Assembly (NCBI RefSeq): GCF_042651785.1
Contig: NZ_JBHSEC010000020.1
Span: 186,001 to 250,000, forward strand
Direction: 5' to 3'
Source of the DNA: Chungangia koreensis
Lineage (GTDB): Bacteria; Bacillota; Bacilli; Bacillales_A; Planococcaceae
DNA: 64,000 nt
The notes beneath the pieces are model-generated. The model saw only the letters and a list, made by a program, of their open reading frames with translations, had not been told where the DNA came from and ran no database searches. How positions within the stretch are numbered: position 1 is the first letter of the stretch; each line of letters opens with the position of its first letter. Shown here in pieces: positions 52,924 to 60,755 of this stretch. The translations under genes were made by a program, and so were the position numbers.

Positions 52924-53127
52924 ATGCTTCATCACTTCAGTTTCAAGCCAATGTATGAAAATAAACAATTACCTGGCTGGACATTTTCTTTCTATTATAA
53001 ACAACAGCCATTTAGCGGCGAGTATCAAAAGGATGGGTCTATCACGTGGACTGGACCTACGCCACCTAATGAAGACGAACTCAAGAAGATGATCCATGAA
53101 TTAATGCTGTTTCATGTGTACGATTGA
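52924..53127 (+). CDS. yheE: YheE (DUF5342-like) small protein
   Basis: 67 residues, soluble: HFSFKPMYENKQLPGWTFSF and a C-terminal LKKMIHELMLFHVYD. It matches B. subtilis YheE in length and neighbourhood (yheB side, tlp side). AAGGGGGAC precedes ATG 52924. No function is known. Confidence 0.8.
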   Translation: MLHHFSFKPMYENKQLPGWTFSFYYKQQPFSGEYQKDGSITWTGPTPPNEDELKKMIHELMLFHVYD

Positions 53128-53140
53128 TGAAAATAAAAAA

Positions 53141-53179
53141 GCACCTCCAATTGTTAAATGTGTCTAACAATTGGGGTGC
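53141..53179 (-). terminator. Hairpin terminator between yheE and tlp
   Basis: GCACCTCCAATTGTTA (53141-53156) pairs with TAACAATTGGGGTGC (53165-53179), one mismatch; six T residues follow on the minus strand (53135-53140). On the plus strand it is the first hairpin after yheE. Confidence 0.75.
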
Positions 53180-53240
53180 AGTTCAACTTAGAATAGCTCC
53201 ACATTATCATTACATCTCAAAAGAATCCTCTAATTAATAG

Positions 53241-53291
53241 ATATCAACGATTTTTGACTATATCAACGATTTTACAGCTATATCAACGATT
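53241..53291. repeat. 19-20-bp direct repeat, three copies (TATCAACGAT core)
   Basis: TATCAACGAT begins at 53242, 53261 and 53281. The units are separated by 9-10 variable bases. It lies between yheE and tlp, without an open frame that has a ribosome binding site. Confidence 0.75.
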
Positions 53292-53312
53292 GCATTCAAA
53301 TTCCCTCTATTT

Positions 53313-53341
53313 AAAAAAGACCGCCCCCTCAAAGGACAGTC
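53313..53341 (-). terminator. Terminator of tlp
   Basis: GACTGTCC pairs with GGGCGGTC (53334-53341 with 53319-53326, G-T pairs allowed) and runs into six T residues on the minus strand, 8 nt past the tlp stop. Confidence 0.78.
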
Positions 53342-53348
53342 TCGCTGA

Positions 53349-53588
53349 TTAAAATTGATAACCATCTTGACGTGCTGCGGATTCGTCTTTAATTTCCTCA
53401 CGCATACCTTCAATAGCTTCACGACGGCGTTCGTTCTTATTTTGGATATCCTGCTGGTCTTTTTCATTTGATAACTTCATCGTTTCTTCAGCTTCATGGA
53501 TATTTCCAATAGTATTCTGAACCGCATCTTGCAATTTCTCTACGTTGTCCGAACGGTCATCCGGCTTTGGATTGTTTTTGTATGTCAT
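53349..53588 (-). CDS. tlp: Small acid-soluble spore protein Tlp
   Basis: 79 residues, charged and helical: NPKPDDRSDNVEKLQDAVQ at the start, KNERRREAIEGMREEIKDES and AARQDGYQF at the end. Nearly the same as B. subtilis Tlp as I recall it. Made in the developing spore under sigma-G. The gene lies beside yheH, as in B. subtilis. AAGAGGAGG precedes ATG 53588. Direct evidence of a spore-forming host. Confidence 0.93.
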   Translation of the reverse strand: MTYKNNPKPDDRSDNVEKLQDAVQNTIGNIHEAEETMKLSNEKDQQDIQNKNERRREAIEGMREEIKDESAARQDGYQF

Positions 53589-53706
53589 ACTCTAACCTCC
53601 TCTTTTAACGTACTTCACCATTAGATTGCTGAATTCCGGTAAAACTATACGTTTAAAATGAAAGTAGAATTAGAGCAAACAAAAAGGGAGGAAATCCTCC
53701 CTTTTA

Positions 53707-55461
53707 TTAACTCACTTGCGATTTAGACTTTCCCGATTGTAAACGATACATCTGTTCATAGATGCCTCCTGTAGCAAGCAACTCATCATGATTGCCAGCC
53801 TCAACGATTTTCCCACGGTCAAGCACCAAGATTTTATCCGCATTTTTAATCGTGGATAGTCTATGTGCGATGATGAAAGTCGTCCGCCCTTTTTTCAATA
53901 CATCCATCGCATGCTGGATGATTTCTTCCGTTTCTGAATCGATATTGGATGTAGCCTCATCCAAAATTAGAATGGCCGGGTCGAATGCTAATGCACGGGC
54001 GAATGAAATGAGCTGACGCTGCCCGGAGGACAATGTGCTCCCCTTTTCAATGACAGGTTCATCCAGTCCTTTTGAAAGGTTCTTCAGGACTCTGTCCCCA
54101 CCGACCGCTTCCAACGCTTTTTCGACAATTTCCCGGGAAATACGCGGGTCTCCTAAGCTTACGTTCGATTCGATGGTTCCCGTAAACAAGTAAGGATCTT
54201 GCAGGACAATACCCATATGGTCACGTACTGTCTGACGTGATAGATCATTGATGTTTTGACCATCAATACTAATGGCACCCTTTGTCACATCATAGAACCT
54301 GAAAAGTAAGTTCATGATAGAACTCTTACCGGACCCAGTATGACCGACTAAAGCGATTGTCTCACCTTGCTTCGCTTCAAAGTTGATGTCTTTCAATACA
54401 TACTCTTCTTCCTTATAAGCAAACCATACATTTTCAAAGCGGACATTTCCGCGGTATCGTGCAACCTTATCGTCACTTACAGGCTCGCCCGGCTGATCCA
54501 ACAGGTCAAATACCCTTTCTGCCGCAACCAATGCCCTTTCCAACTTAGAAAGTTGGTTAACGATTCCGGAAACCGGATTGAACATCCGCTGAATGTAATC
54601 GACAAATGCATAAAGAGCACCTACGGACACCACTTCAATTCCAGATAAAAATGACCCACCAAAATAGGCGATGAACAACACGAATGTAATGGAGCGTAAC
54701 ACACCAACAAGGTTTCCAGACGTATACGCGTCCAGTTTAAGCAACTTGTTTTGGTAATTGTAATGTTTCCCATTCAGTTGCTCGAATTCATCATCCATCT
54801 GTTTCTCGCGGCGGAATGCCTGAATGATCGTCATCCCTGTAATGGATTCATTGATCATGGCATTCATTTCGCTATTTTTCTCACGGATGACATGATTGTA
54901 TTTCGATGCATACTTTCTGTAACCAATCACCCACACTATTAGGATTGGAACGATGAATAATGCGATCGCACCCATAGTTGGATCCAATAAGAATAACGCT
55001 ACGTAAATACCTGTAATATACATCGCACTAGTCGCAAATTGAGATAATACCGTTACATACAGTTCTCGAATTGCTTCTGTGTCATTTGTAATTCTTGCAA
55101 CGACCTTTCCAGCCGGCAAATTATCAAAATAACGGATGGGCAGCGTTTGAATATGCCCATATACATCGTTCCGCATTTTTTGGATGATCCGGTTTGATGC
55201 TTTTTGTAGCAATAAGTATTCAGTGTAGCGGAATATCGCTGTAACGATTGCCAAACCGAAGAATATCGCTAATAGTGCAGCAATAGGGCCGAATTGTATA
55301 TCTGTGCCTTCTGCACCAACGATATGGTTGTCGATGATTTTCTTGGCTACAAATGGTCCTGCTAAGTCAGCTCCGACAGCAATCGCTAACATTCCTAAAC
55401 CTGTGAATAATAATTTCTTATATTGAAGGGCATAGCCCACTAAACGTTTTCCTGTACCCAT
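53707..55461 (-). CDS. yheH: Heterodimeric multidrug ABC exporter subunit YheH (BmrD-like)
   Basis: 584 residues: six membrane helices (about 15-310) fused to an ATPase domain. Walker A GHTGSGKSS (about 371-379), signature LSSGQRQLISFARAL and Walker B AILILDEATSNID with the catalytic Glu at 502, so this half holds the active ATP site. It lies 2 nt after yheI. In B. subtilis the partner proteins form the BmrCD drug pump and YheH/YheI also affect sporulation. Shorter than B. subtilis BmrD, which has an extra extracellular segment, as I recall. Confidence 0.9.
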   Translation of the reverse strand: MGTGKRLVGYALQYKKLLFTGLGMLAIAVGADLAGPFVAKKIIDNHIVGAEGTDIQFGPIAALLAIFFGLAIVTAIFRYTEYLLLQKASNRIIQKMRNDVYGHIQTLPIRYFDNLPAGKVVARITNDTEAIRELYVTVLSQFATSAMYITGIYVALFLLDPTMGAIALFIVPILIVWVIGYRKYASKYNHVIREKNSEMNAMINESITGMTIIQAFRREKQMDDEFEQLNGKHYNYQNKLLKLDAYTSGNLVGVLRSITFVLFIAYFGGSFLSGIEVVSVGALYAFVDYIQRMFNPVSGIVNQLSKLERALVAAERVFDLLDQPGEPVSDDKVARYRGNVRFENVWFAYKEEEYVLKDINFEAKQGETIALVGHTGSGKSSIMNLLFRFYDVTKGAISIDGQNINDLSRQTVRDHMGIVLQDPYLFTGTIESNVSLGDPRISREIVEKALEAVGGDRVLKNLSKGLDEPVIEKGSTLSSGQRQLISFARALAFDPAILILDEATSNIDSETEEIIQHAMDVLKKGRTTFIIAHRLSTIKNADKILVLDRGKIVEAGNHDELLATGGIYEQMYRLQSGKSKSQVS

Positions 55462-55463
55462 GA

Positions 55464-57200
55464 TTACACCTCCTCGATCTGCTGGCGGTCATATTGCTCT
55501 TTGTACCAGCCTTTCCGCTTCAGCAGCATCTCATGTGTACCTTCTTCAACAACTTTCCCGTCATCGAATACAATTATCCAGTCTGCATGTTGGATTGCGG
55601 ATAGACGGTGAGTTGTAATAATGGTTGTTTTCCCTTTACGTTCGTTCTGGATATTCTCAATGATTTTAGATTCCGTCTTCGCATCAACCGCAGACAGAGA
55701 ATCATCCAAAATTAGAATTTCAGGGTTTTTAATTAACGCACGTGCTATTGAAATACGTTGTTTTTGCCCTCCGGATAATGAAACGCCCTTTTCTCCGACC
55801 AGTGTTTCCAGACCTAACGGAAGCATTTCTAAATCCTTTTGGAAGTGGGATAGGCGGATTGCATCAGCAATGTCTTCATCTGTAGCATCCGGTGCCCCGA
55901 ACAATATATTTTCTCTTACTGTTCTCGAAAACAATACATGGTCCTGTGGAACATATCCGATCCAGTTCCGTACCTGATCTTTCGTTTGCTCGGTTATGGA
56001 CACATTCGTAAATGTGATGTCTCCCTCACCAGCAGGATATTCACGGAGTAGCTGTTTGACGAAAGTCGTCTTTCCGCTTCCCGTCTTTCCGACAATCCCT
56101 AACGTTTGCCCACGTCCTAAGTGGACATTTACATCGTCCAAGTTAATGGATTGAGACTGAGGGTATTGGAATCGGACATCCCTAAATTCGATTGAATCCG
56201 GTTGGCTAACGACAACGGGTTTGGATGGATCTTTTACATCCTCTTCGTAGTTCAACGTTTCCATGACACGATCCAAAGAAGCATTTCCTCGTTGCATGAC
56301 ATTAATGAGTTCTCCAATAGCAAACATCGGCCAGACAATCATCCCTAAATAGACATTGAATGATACCAGTTCACCAACAGTCATTTCATGTTGCGACACT
56401 AAGTACGCTCCATATCCGAGACCAATCATATAACTTAGGCCTGTTAACACTTTCGTGATCGGGTTGAACAGGGCATCGATTTTTTCAACTTCCATGTTCT
56501 TCTTATACACGTCTTCCGTCATGTCATCGAACTGACGTTCAGATGGACGTTCCTGTACGTAGGCACGGATTACACGGACTCCTTCAACTGCTTCTAACAC
56601 ACGGTCATTCAAATCACCGAATGCATCTTGTGCACTCATATACCGTTCGTGGATCCGTTTTCCTAAGATTTGCATAATAATGGCCAAAATCGGCAGTGGA
56701 AGCAATGCAGCAAGAGTCAATTTCCACGACACTAAGAATCCCATCGTAAGTAAGATTGTCAACATATACAGTGTCGAATCGATAAGCGTCAGAATTCCAA
56801 AGCCTGCCGTTTCCGATACAGCGCGCAAATCATTTGTCGAACGCGCCATCAGGTCGCCCGTCCGGTTTCGTTCGTAGAATGACGGCGTCATCCGTAGGAA
56901 GTGCTTCATCAATCTTCCTCGAAGTTTCTTTTCGATTACATATGCCCCACCGAACAACTGGTATTGCCATATATACGTAATGATGTAGTTCACAACTAAT
57001 GTTACAGTCAAGATCCCGATGAACGTCCATAATAGTTCACGGGTCAAAGTCCCTTGAGCAATTGAGTCAATTGATGCCCCAACCAGCCATGGAGGTATGA
57101 CTTCGAATACATTCGCTACCATTAATAGGGCAACAGCGATTGTATACCTTTTCCAATTCTCTGCAAAAAACCATTTTAATTTAAATAAAACCGAAAACAT
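55464..57200 (-). CDS. yheI: Heterodimeric multidrug ABC exporter subunit YheI (BmrC-like)
   Basis: 578 residues: membrane domain then ATPase with Walker A GKTGSGKTT and intact signature VSLSGGQKQRISIARAL. Walker B reads ILILDDSLSAVD: Asp500 replaces the catalytic Glu, so the site using this Walker B is degenerate, as in BmrC. That asymmetry with YheH (Glu502) is typical of heterodimeric exporters. GAAGG precedes ATG 57200. Upstream lie a short ORF, a terminator and a second short ORF, an attenuator leader like that of bmrCD. Confidence 0.92.
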   Translation of the reverse strand: MFSVLFKLKWFFAENWKRYTIAVALLMVANVFEVIPPWLVGASIDSIAQGTLTRELLWTFIGILTVTLVVNYIITYIWQYQLFGGAYVIEKKLRGRLMKHFLRMTPSFYERNRTGDLMARSTNDLRAVSETAGFGILTLIDSTLYMLTILLTMGFLVSWKLTLAALLPLPILAIIMQILGKRIHERYMSAQDAFGDLNDRVLEAVEGVRVIRAYVQERPSERQFDDMTEDVYKKNMEVEKIDALFNPITKVLTGLSYMIGLGYGAYLVSQHEMTVGELVSFNVYLGMIVWPMFAIGELINVMQRGNASLDRVMETLNYEEDVKDPSKPVVVSQPDSIEFRDVRFQYPQSQSINLDDVNVHLGRGQTLGIVGKTGSGKTTFVKQLLREYPAGEGDITFTNVSITEQTKDQVRNWIGYVPQDHVLFSRTVRENILFGAPDATDEDIADAIRLSHFQKDLEMLPLGLETLVGEKGVSLSGGQKQRISIARALIKNPEILILDDSLSAVDAKTESKIIENIQNERKGKTTIITTHRLSAIQHADWIIVFDDGKVVEEGTHEMLLKRKGWYKEQYDRQQIEEV

Positions 57201-57242
57201 AAACGATTACCTTCTTTCTCTCTCTCTTTTTTTGGGATTTCA

Positions 57243-57296
57243 CTATCCGCCTTCAAGCGATTCCTTGATTAATAGTTGCTTTTGCTGATTCATCAT
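57243..57296 (-). CDS. Second short leader ORF of yheIH (17 codons)
   Basis: MMNQQKQLLIKESLEGG, from ATG 57296 with AAAAAGGAGTG 7-10 nt upstream, a strong site for so short a frame. It ends 42 nt before yheI and lies downstream of the attenuator terminator. It might couple translation to yheI or sense a drug itself. No relative is recognised. It could also be chance, though the ribosome binding site is good. Confidence 0.5.
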   Translation of the reverse strand: MMNQQKQLLIKESLEGG

Positions 57297-57379
57297 CTTC
57301 AGCACTCCTTTTTATGTTTTTTTATATGTGAAAGAGTTTCCTCCGGACACCAAATTTTGGAAATAAAAGAACACAAAAA

Positions 57380-57437
57380 AGCACACGCTCCTTTTGGGAT
57401 GCGCGTGCTCCGAAAAGGTACGGAAAAATACCGTACC
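57380..57437 (-). promoter_or_regulatory. Attenuator of yheIH: hairpin plus intrinsic terminator
   Basis: On the minus strand, GGTACGG/CCGTACC (57431-57437 with 57417-57423) comes first, then AGCACGCGC (57409-57401) pairs with GCGTGTGCT (57388-57380) and runs into T residues. CCTTTTCGG (57419-57411) could instead pair with CCCAAAAGG (57397-57389) in the terminator loop, giving an antiterminator excluded by the first hairpin. Confidence 0.75.
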
Positions 57438-57452
57438 AAAGTATGCAATAAA

Positions 57453-57539
57453 TTAGTTCAAGCCTAATGGTAGGTATGGAAATATAAAATTGTCACTTAC
57501 AGTGATTAGTTCTTTTTTCATTACAATTTGTTTCAACAT
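57453..57539 (-). CDS. Leader peptide of yheIH (28 codons, BmrB-like role)
   Basis: The peptide begins MLKQIVMKKELITVSDNF and ends PYLPLGLN. ATG 57539 has AAAAGGAGGT 7 nt upstream, one of the best ribosome binding sites in the window. The stop lies 16 nt before the first attenuator hairpin, where a stalled ribosome could change folding. In B. subtilis bmrCD is controlled by translation of the bmrB leader in the presence of ribosome-targeting antibiotics. No sequence likeness to BmrB is claimed. A TTGACT at about 57607-57602 may be the -35. Confidence 0.7.
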   Translation of the reverse strand: MLKQIVMKKELITVSDNFIFPYLPLGLN

Positions 57540-57603
57540 GTTCCATACCTCCTTTTCATAATTTTTGTAATATATAAAGCCTACCAAAACAGTTTTTATA
57601 AAG

Positions 57604-59100
57604 TCAACACTTTTCTAAAAATAATTTGTTTTTCGACAGATAGGAATTATTTTCACTTACCCTTTGACTTACATTTTCCTCATTTTGCAGAAATTGAATA
57701 AGCTGAATATCCGACTCTGCTGCATATACATATCGGTCTTTGTAAAGCTCATGACCCTTTCCTGTAATAATAAGCCAATCCCCTTCTTGCAACTGTTCCC
57801 ATGCTGTTTGCACCGCAATCGTTCGATCCGGAATGACCAGAGTTTCCTCGTACTTATTCAGCTCTGTTAAAACTTTTTCCATCGCTTCTGGAGATACTTT
57901 ATTTAAATCGTCAAAAGTAAGAATAGAACGGTCACTATATTTCACAGAAACTTCCACCATGTATTCTCTCTTTTCCGGATCTCGATTACCTCTAAACCCG
58001 AAGACATGGAAAATACGTTTCGCTCCCATTTCTCTTGCCGTTTGTAGTATATGCTCAAATGCTCCTGCGGTATGAGCATAATCCACTACGACAACAGCCT
58101 GTTTTGGATGATCGAATAGTTCAAATCTGCCCGGAACGTTCTTGAAGTTTGAAAGTGCTTCCTCTGCTGCTTCTTTCGAAATTCCTAATTCACATACTGC
58201 CGCAAATGCCATGCCCGCATTTTCGATATTATGGCGACCGAACATTCCTGTCTTTAGACGGTACAGATCCAAATAACTGTCGCTTGCCGTCTGTATTTCG
58301 TATTTGCCTATATAGTAGTCAGGGTTTACTCCGTCGACACGGACCACTTTTCTGCCAAGGCTTCGAACATGTTCTACCAGCTTTTCTCCCCATGTATCGG
58401 AGGATAAGATGATAGCTATTCCCTCTTCCTTCAACTGATTAAATAGGGATGCCTTAATATTGAAGTAGTTATCCATTGTCTTATGGTAATCCAGATGTTC
58501 CTGATCCAGGTTTGTAAACAAGCACATATCAAATTCAAGTCCAGCAATCCGATGCTGGGCAATCCCATGAGACGATACTTCCATAATGACTACATCATCT
58601 TGGCTATGTTCCATTTGCTTGTTGAATTCCAGAGCATCAGGTGTTGTATTGGCAGGTGCTGGCGTGATTTCACCGTTGACAATGGTATAGACACTCCCAA
58701 AAAGAGCACACTTCAATCCGCTTTGTTCCAAAATGTGCCGAATCATAAACGAAGTAGTCGTCTTTCCATTCGTTCCTGTAACGCCAATTACAATTTTCCC
58801 TCTTGTAGGATTGCCGTAAAATTCACTTGCTAAGGCCGAAAGCGCCAGTCTGCTGTTGTTGACCTGATAATATGGGATTCTCTCTTCAACCATTTCTTTC
58901 TCGCCAATTATGGCAGTCGCTCCTAATCGGACGGCATCATCTATAAATTCATGGCCATCTTTTTCATAACCGGTAATGGCAACAAATAGAGAGTCTTCAC
59001 ATGCCGTTGAAGAATTTGTACATAATGTTTTTATTTCAATTTGTTCATGTGCCGGGTGTGGTTGTATCCCGATCGCTTTGAGCAAGGATAGTAAATTCAT
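57604..59100 (-). CDS. MurE-like UDP-N-acetylmuramyl-tripeptide synthetase paralogue
   Basis: 498 residues. Mur ligase layout: N-terminal UDP-MurNAc domain, ATP loop GVTGTNGKTTTSFM (about 107-120), EVSSHGIAQHRIAG, then FTNLDQEHLDYHKTM with the carbamylated-Lys region NYFNIKASLF, and C-terminal VVVDYAHTAG and ITGKGHE. The residue-3 specificity motif, DNPR in meso-DAP enzymes, here reads FDDLNKVSPE, which is neither the DAP nor a standard Lys form. It is not in a division-wall cluster, so it is probably a second copy with altered specificity. ATG 59100 follows AGGAG. Confidence 0.82.
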   Translation of the reverse strand: MNLLSLLKAIGIQPHPAHEQIEIKTLCTNSSTACEDSLFVAITGYEKDGHEFIDDAVRLGATAIIGEKEMVEERIPYYQVNNSRLALSALASEFYGNPTRGKIVIGVTGTNGKTTTSFMIRHILEQSGLKCALFGSVYTIVNGEITPAPANTTPDALEFNKQMEHSQDDVVIMEVSSHGIAQHRIAGLEFDMCLFTNLDQEHLDYHKTMDNYFNIKASLFNQLKEEGIAIILSSDTWGEKLVEHVRSLGRKVVRVDGVNPDYYIGKYEIQTASDSYLDLYRLKTGMFGRHNIENAGMAFAAVCELGISKEAAEEALSNFKNVPGRFELFDHPKQAVVVVDYAHTAGAFEHILQTAREMGAKRIFHVFGFRGNRDPEKREYMVEVSVKYSDRSILTFDDLNKVSPEAMEKVLTELNKYEETLVIPDRTIAVQTAWEQLQEGDWLIITGKGHELYKDRYVYAAESDIQLIQFLQNEENVSQRVSENNSYLSKNKLFLEKC

Positions 59101-59249
59101 AAAACAAACTCCTTATCGTCCATGTAAGTTGCATAAAATGCGATATTCCCTTTTACCCGACCTATAATCTCAACAAACTGCGGTGAATGTCCTATTTTCC
59201 ATCCATTTCTCTGTAAAATTCCCTGTTTCAAACGAATTATCCATTAAAA

Positions 59250-59281
59250 AAGTCTTCCAACTTCAAAACGAAGAGGAAGAC
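59250..59281 (-). terminator. Terminator of chrA
   Basis: GTCTTCCTCTTC pairs with GAAGTTGGAAGAC (59270-59281 with 59252-59264; one mismatched position) and is followed by six T residues on the minus strand. Confidence 0.85.
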
Positions 59282-59286
59282 CTGAT

Positions 59287-60465
59287 TTATATTAAATAAT
59301 GAACTGCTGCGCCAAGGACTGCGGTTATGACAACGACGATCCAAGGAGCTAATTTGTAATATGAAAGTAATCCAAAAGCGATCAATGCGATGATGAAATC
59401 ATAATGATCTTGAATAGCACTTACAAAAACCGGATCATACAATGCGGCAAGCAATATTCCGACTACTGCAGCATTAACACCTTTAAGTGAAGCCTGCACT
59501 GCTGATTTTGTTCGGATAACAGACCAAAACGGCAAAGTTCCAATGACCAGTAAAAATGACGGTAGGAACATGGCGATCGTGGCAATGATTGCTCCTGGAA
59601 CATCGGCCATGATTTGCCCTAAGTAACTGGCAAGAGTAAATAGCGGTCCTGGTACCGCTTGCGCCGCTCCGTATCCTGTGATGAAAGCATCCGCACTCAT
59701 CCAGCCAGAAGGGACAACTTCCCGTTCCAACATAGGAAGTACGACATGTCCTCCACCGAAAACAATCGATCCGATCCGGTAAAAAATATCAAAGATCGAA
59801 TATAAGGTGGAACTGAAGAAAGGACGGAATAAAGGCGTAAGAACCAAAAGTGCAAAAAATAGAATCCAAGCTACAATCCCGGCCCTTTTTCCGATTTTTA
59901 TCGGAATATGTATAGAATCAGGCGTTTTGTCTTTTTTATACATGAAGTAGCCGATGATTCCTGAACCGACAATGATGAAGATTTGACCTAAAGCGGTCGG
60001 TATAAGCAAAGTTAGAGCAGCTGCCAAGAAAGCGATCGTTATTCTCGGGCGATCAGGGGTCAATGACTTCCCCATGCCAAGCAGTGCGTGTGCTACGACT
60101 GCTACGGCAACGATTTTAAGACCTGAAAGCCAACCACTGTCAAACGAACCTACTGTCGTAATCAGCCATGCAAATCCCATGAGCAGAAGTACGGATGGTA
60201 GAGTAAAGCCAATCCAGGAAAGTATGCCTCCTAAGAGTCCCCCTCGGAGCAATCCGATTGCAATTCCGACTTGTGAACTCGCCGGACCGGGCAAGAATTG
60301 GCAAAGGGCGACTAAATCTGCATATAATTTATCATCCAGCCATTTTCTTTTGTTCACATATTCCTCACGGAAGTATCCTAAATGTGCAGTAGGACCACCA
60401 AAAGAAGTGAGCCCTAATTTAGTGGAAGCCGTAATTATTTCTTTGTATTTCTTACTATTTTCCAA
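59287..60465 (-). CDS. chrA: Chromate transporter ChrA
   Basis: 392 residues from TTG 60465 (AGGTG 8 nt upstream). Two homologous CHR domains, the long fused form: the first with LTSFGGPTAHLGYFREE (about 19-35) and LCQFLPGPASSQVGIAIG (about 53-70), the second with FGGGHVVLPMLEREVV and AQAVPGPLFTLASYLG. These are the family motifs for chromate efflux. About ten to twelve helices. No chrB or chrS regulator gene is adjacent. A short palindrome at 60499-60517 may be an operator. Confidence 0.92.
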   Translation of the reverse strand: MENSKKYKEIITASTKLGLTSFGGPTAHLGYFREEYVNKRKWLDDKLYADLVALCQFLPGPASSQVGIAIGLLRGGLLGGILSWIGFTLPSVLLLMGFAWLITTVGSFDSGWLSGLKIVAVAVVAHALLGMGKSLTPDRPRITIAFLAAALTLLIPTALGQIFIIVGSGIIGYFMYKKDKTPDSIHIPIKIGKRAGIVAWILFFALLVLTPLFRPFFSSTLYSIFDIFYRIGSIVFGGGHVVLPMLEREVVPSGWMSADAFITGYGAAQAVPGPLFTLASYLGQIMADVPGAIIATIAMFLPSFLLVIGTLPFWSVIRTKSAVQASLKGVNAAVVGILLAALYDPVFVSAIQDHYDFIIALIAFGLLSYYKLAPWIVVVITAVLGAAVHYLI

Positions 60466-60498
60466 GCATCTTTCACCTTCCTAAAAATGATTATTCGT

Positions 60499-60517
60499 AT
60501 ATGTATCATACACATAT
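60499..60517 (-). promoter_or_regulatory. Palindrome before chrA
   Basis: ATATGTATCATACACATAT, 8-bp arms with one mismatch around a 3-bp centre, 34 nt before chrA. It overlaps TATGAT, a possible -10 on the minus strand, so a bound regulator would block transcription. The regulator is unknown. Confidence 0.45.
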
Positions 60518-60638
60518 TTCACTGTCCATCGAAAGGTTCTATAGGGATTCTTTACATGGAGTTTACATTTGATATTCCACTATGGATAATTTATCATTAT
60601 GTTAAATAACTATTTTATCGCCACAGGAGGTGTACACT

Positions 60639-60755
60639 TTGTTTCAACCCTCATTCGGGTTAGGAGCAAAGGGATTATTTGGACTTAGCCATACCCATAC
60701 GATTGACAGCATTTGCTGTCTTAATCGCGCTCACTGCATTCTTTGTTGCCAGTGA
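60639..60755 (+). other. Possible upstream ORF overlapping the CNNM/CorC gene
   Basis: From TTG 60639, 6 nt after ACAGGAGGTG, an excellent ribosome binding site, a 38-codon frame reads MFQPSFGLGAKG and onward and ends at 60755, 77 nt inside the next gene in another frame. The main gene has only a mediocre site. A coupling ORF is one reading; a lost or gained base between 60640 and 60679 is another. Confidence 0.4.

Noticed and set aside
57276..57467. 63-codon plus-strand ORF in the yheI leader
   Set aside because: It reads the attenuator hairpins on the opposite strand and has no ribosome binding site.
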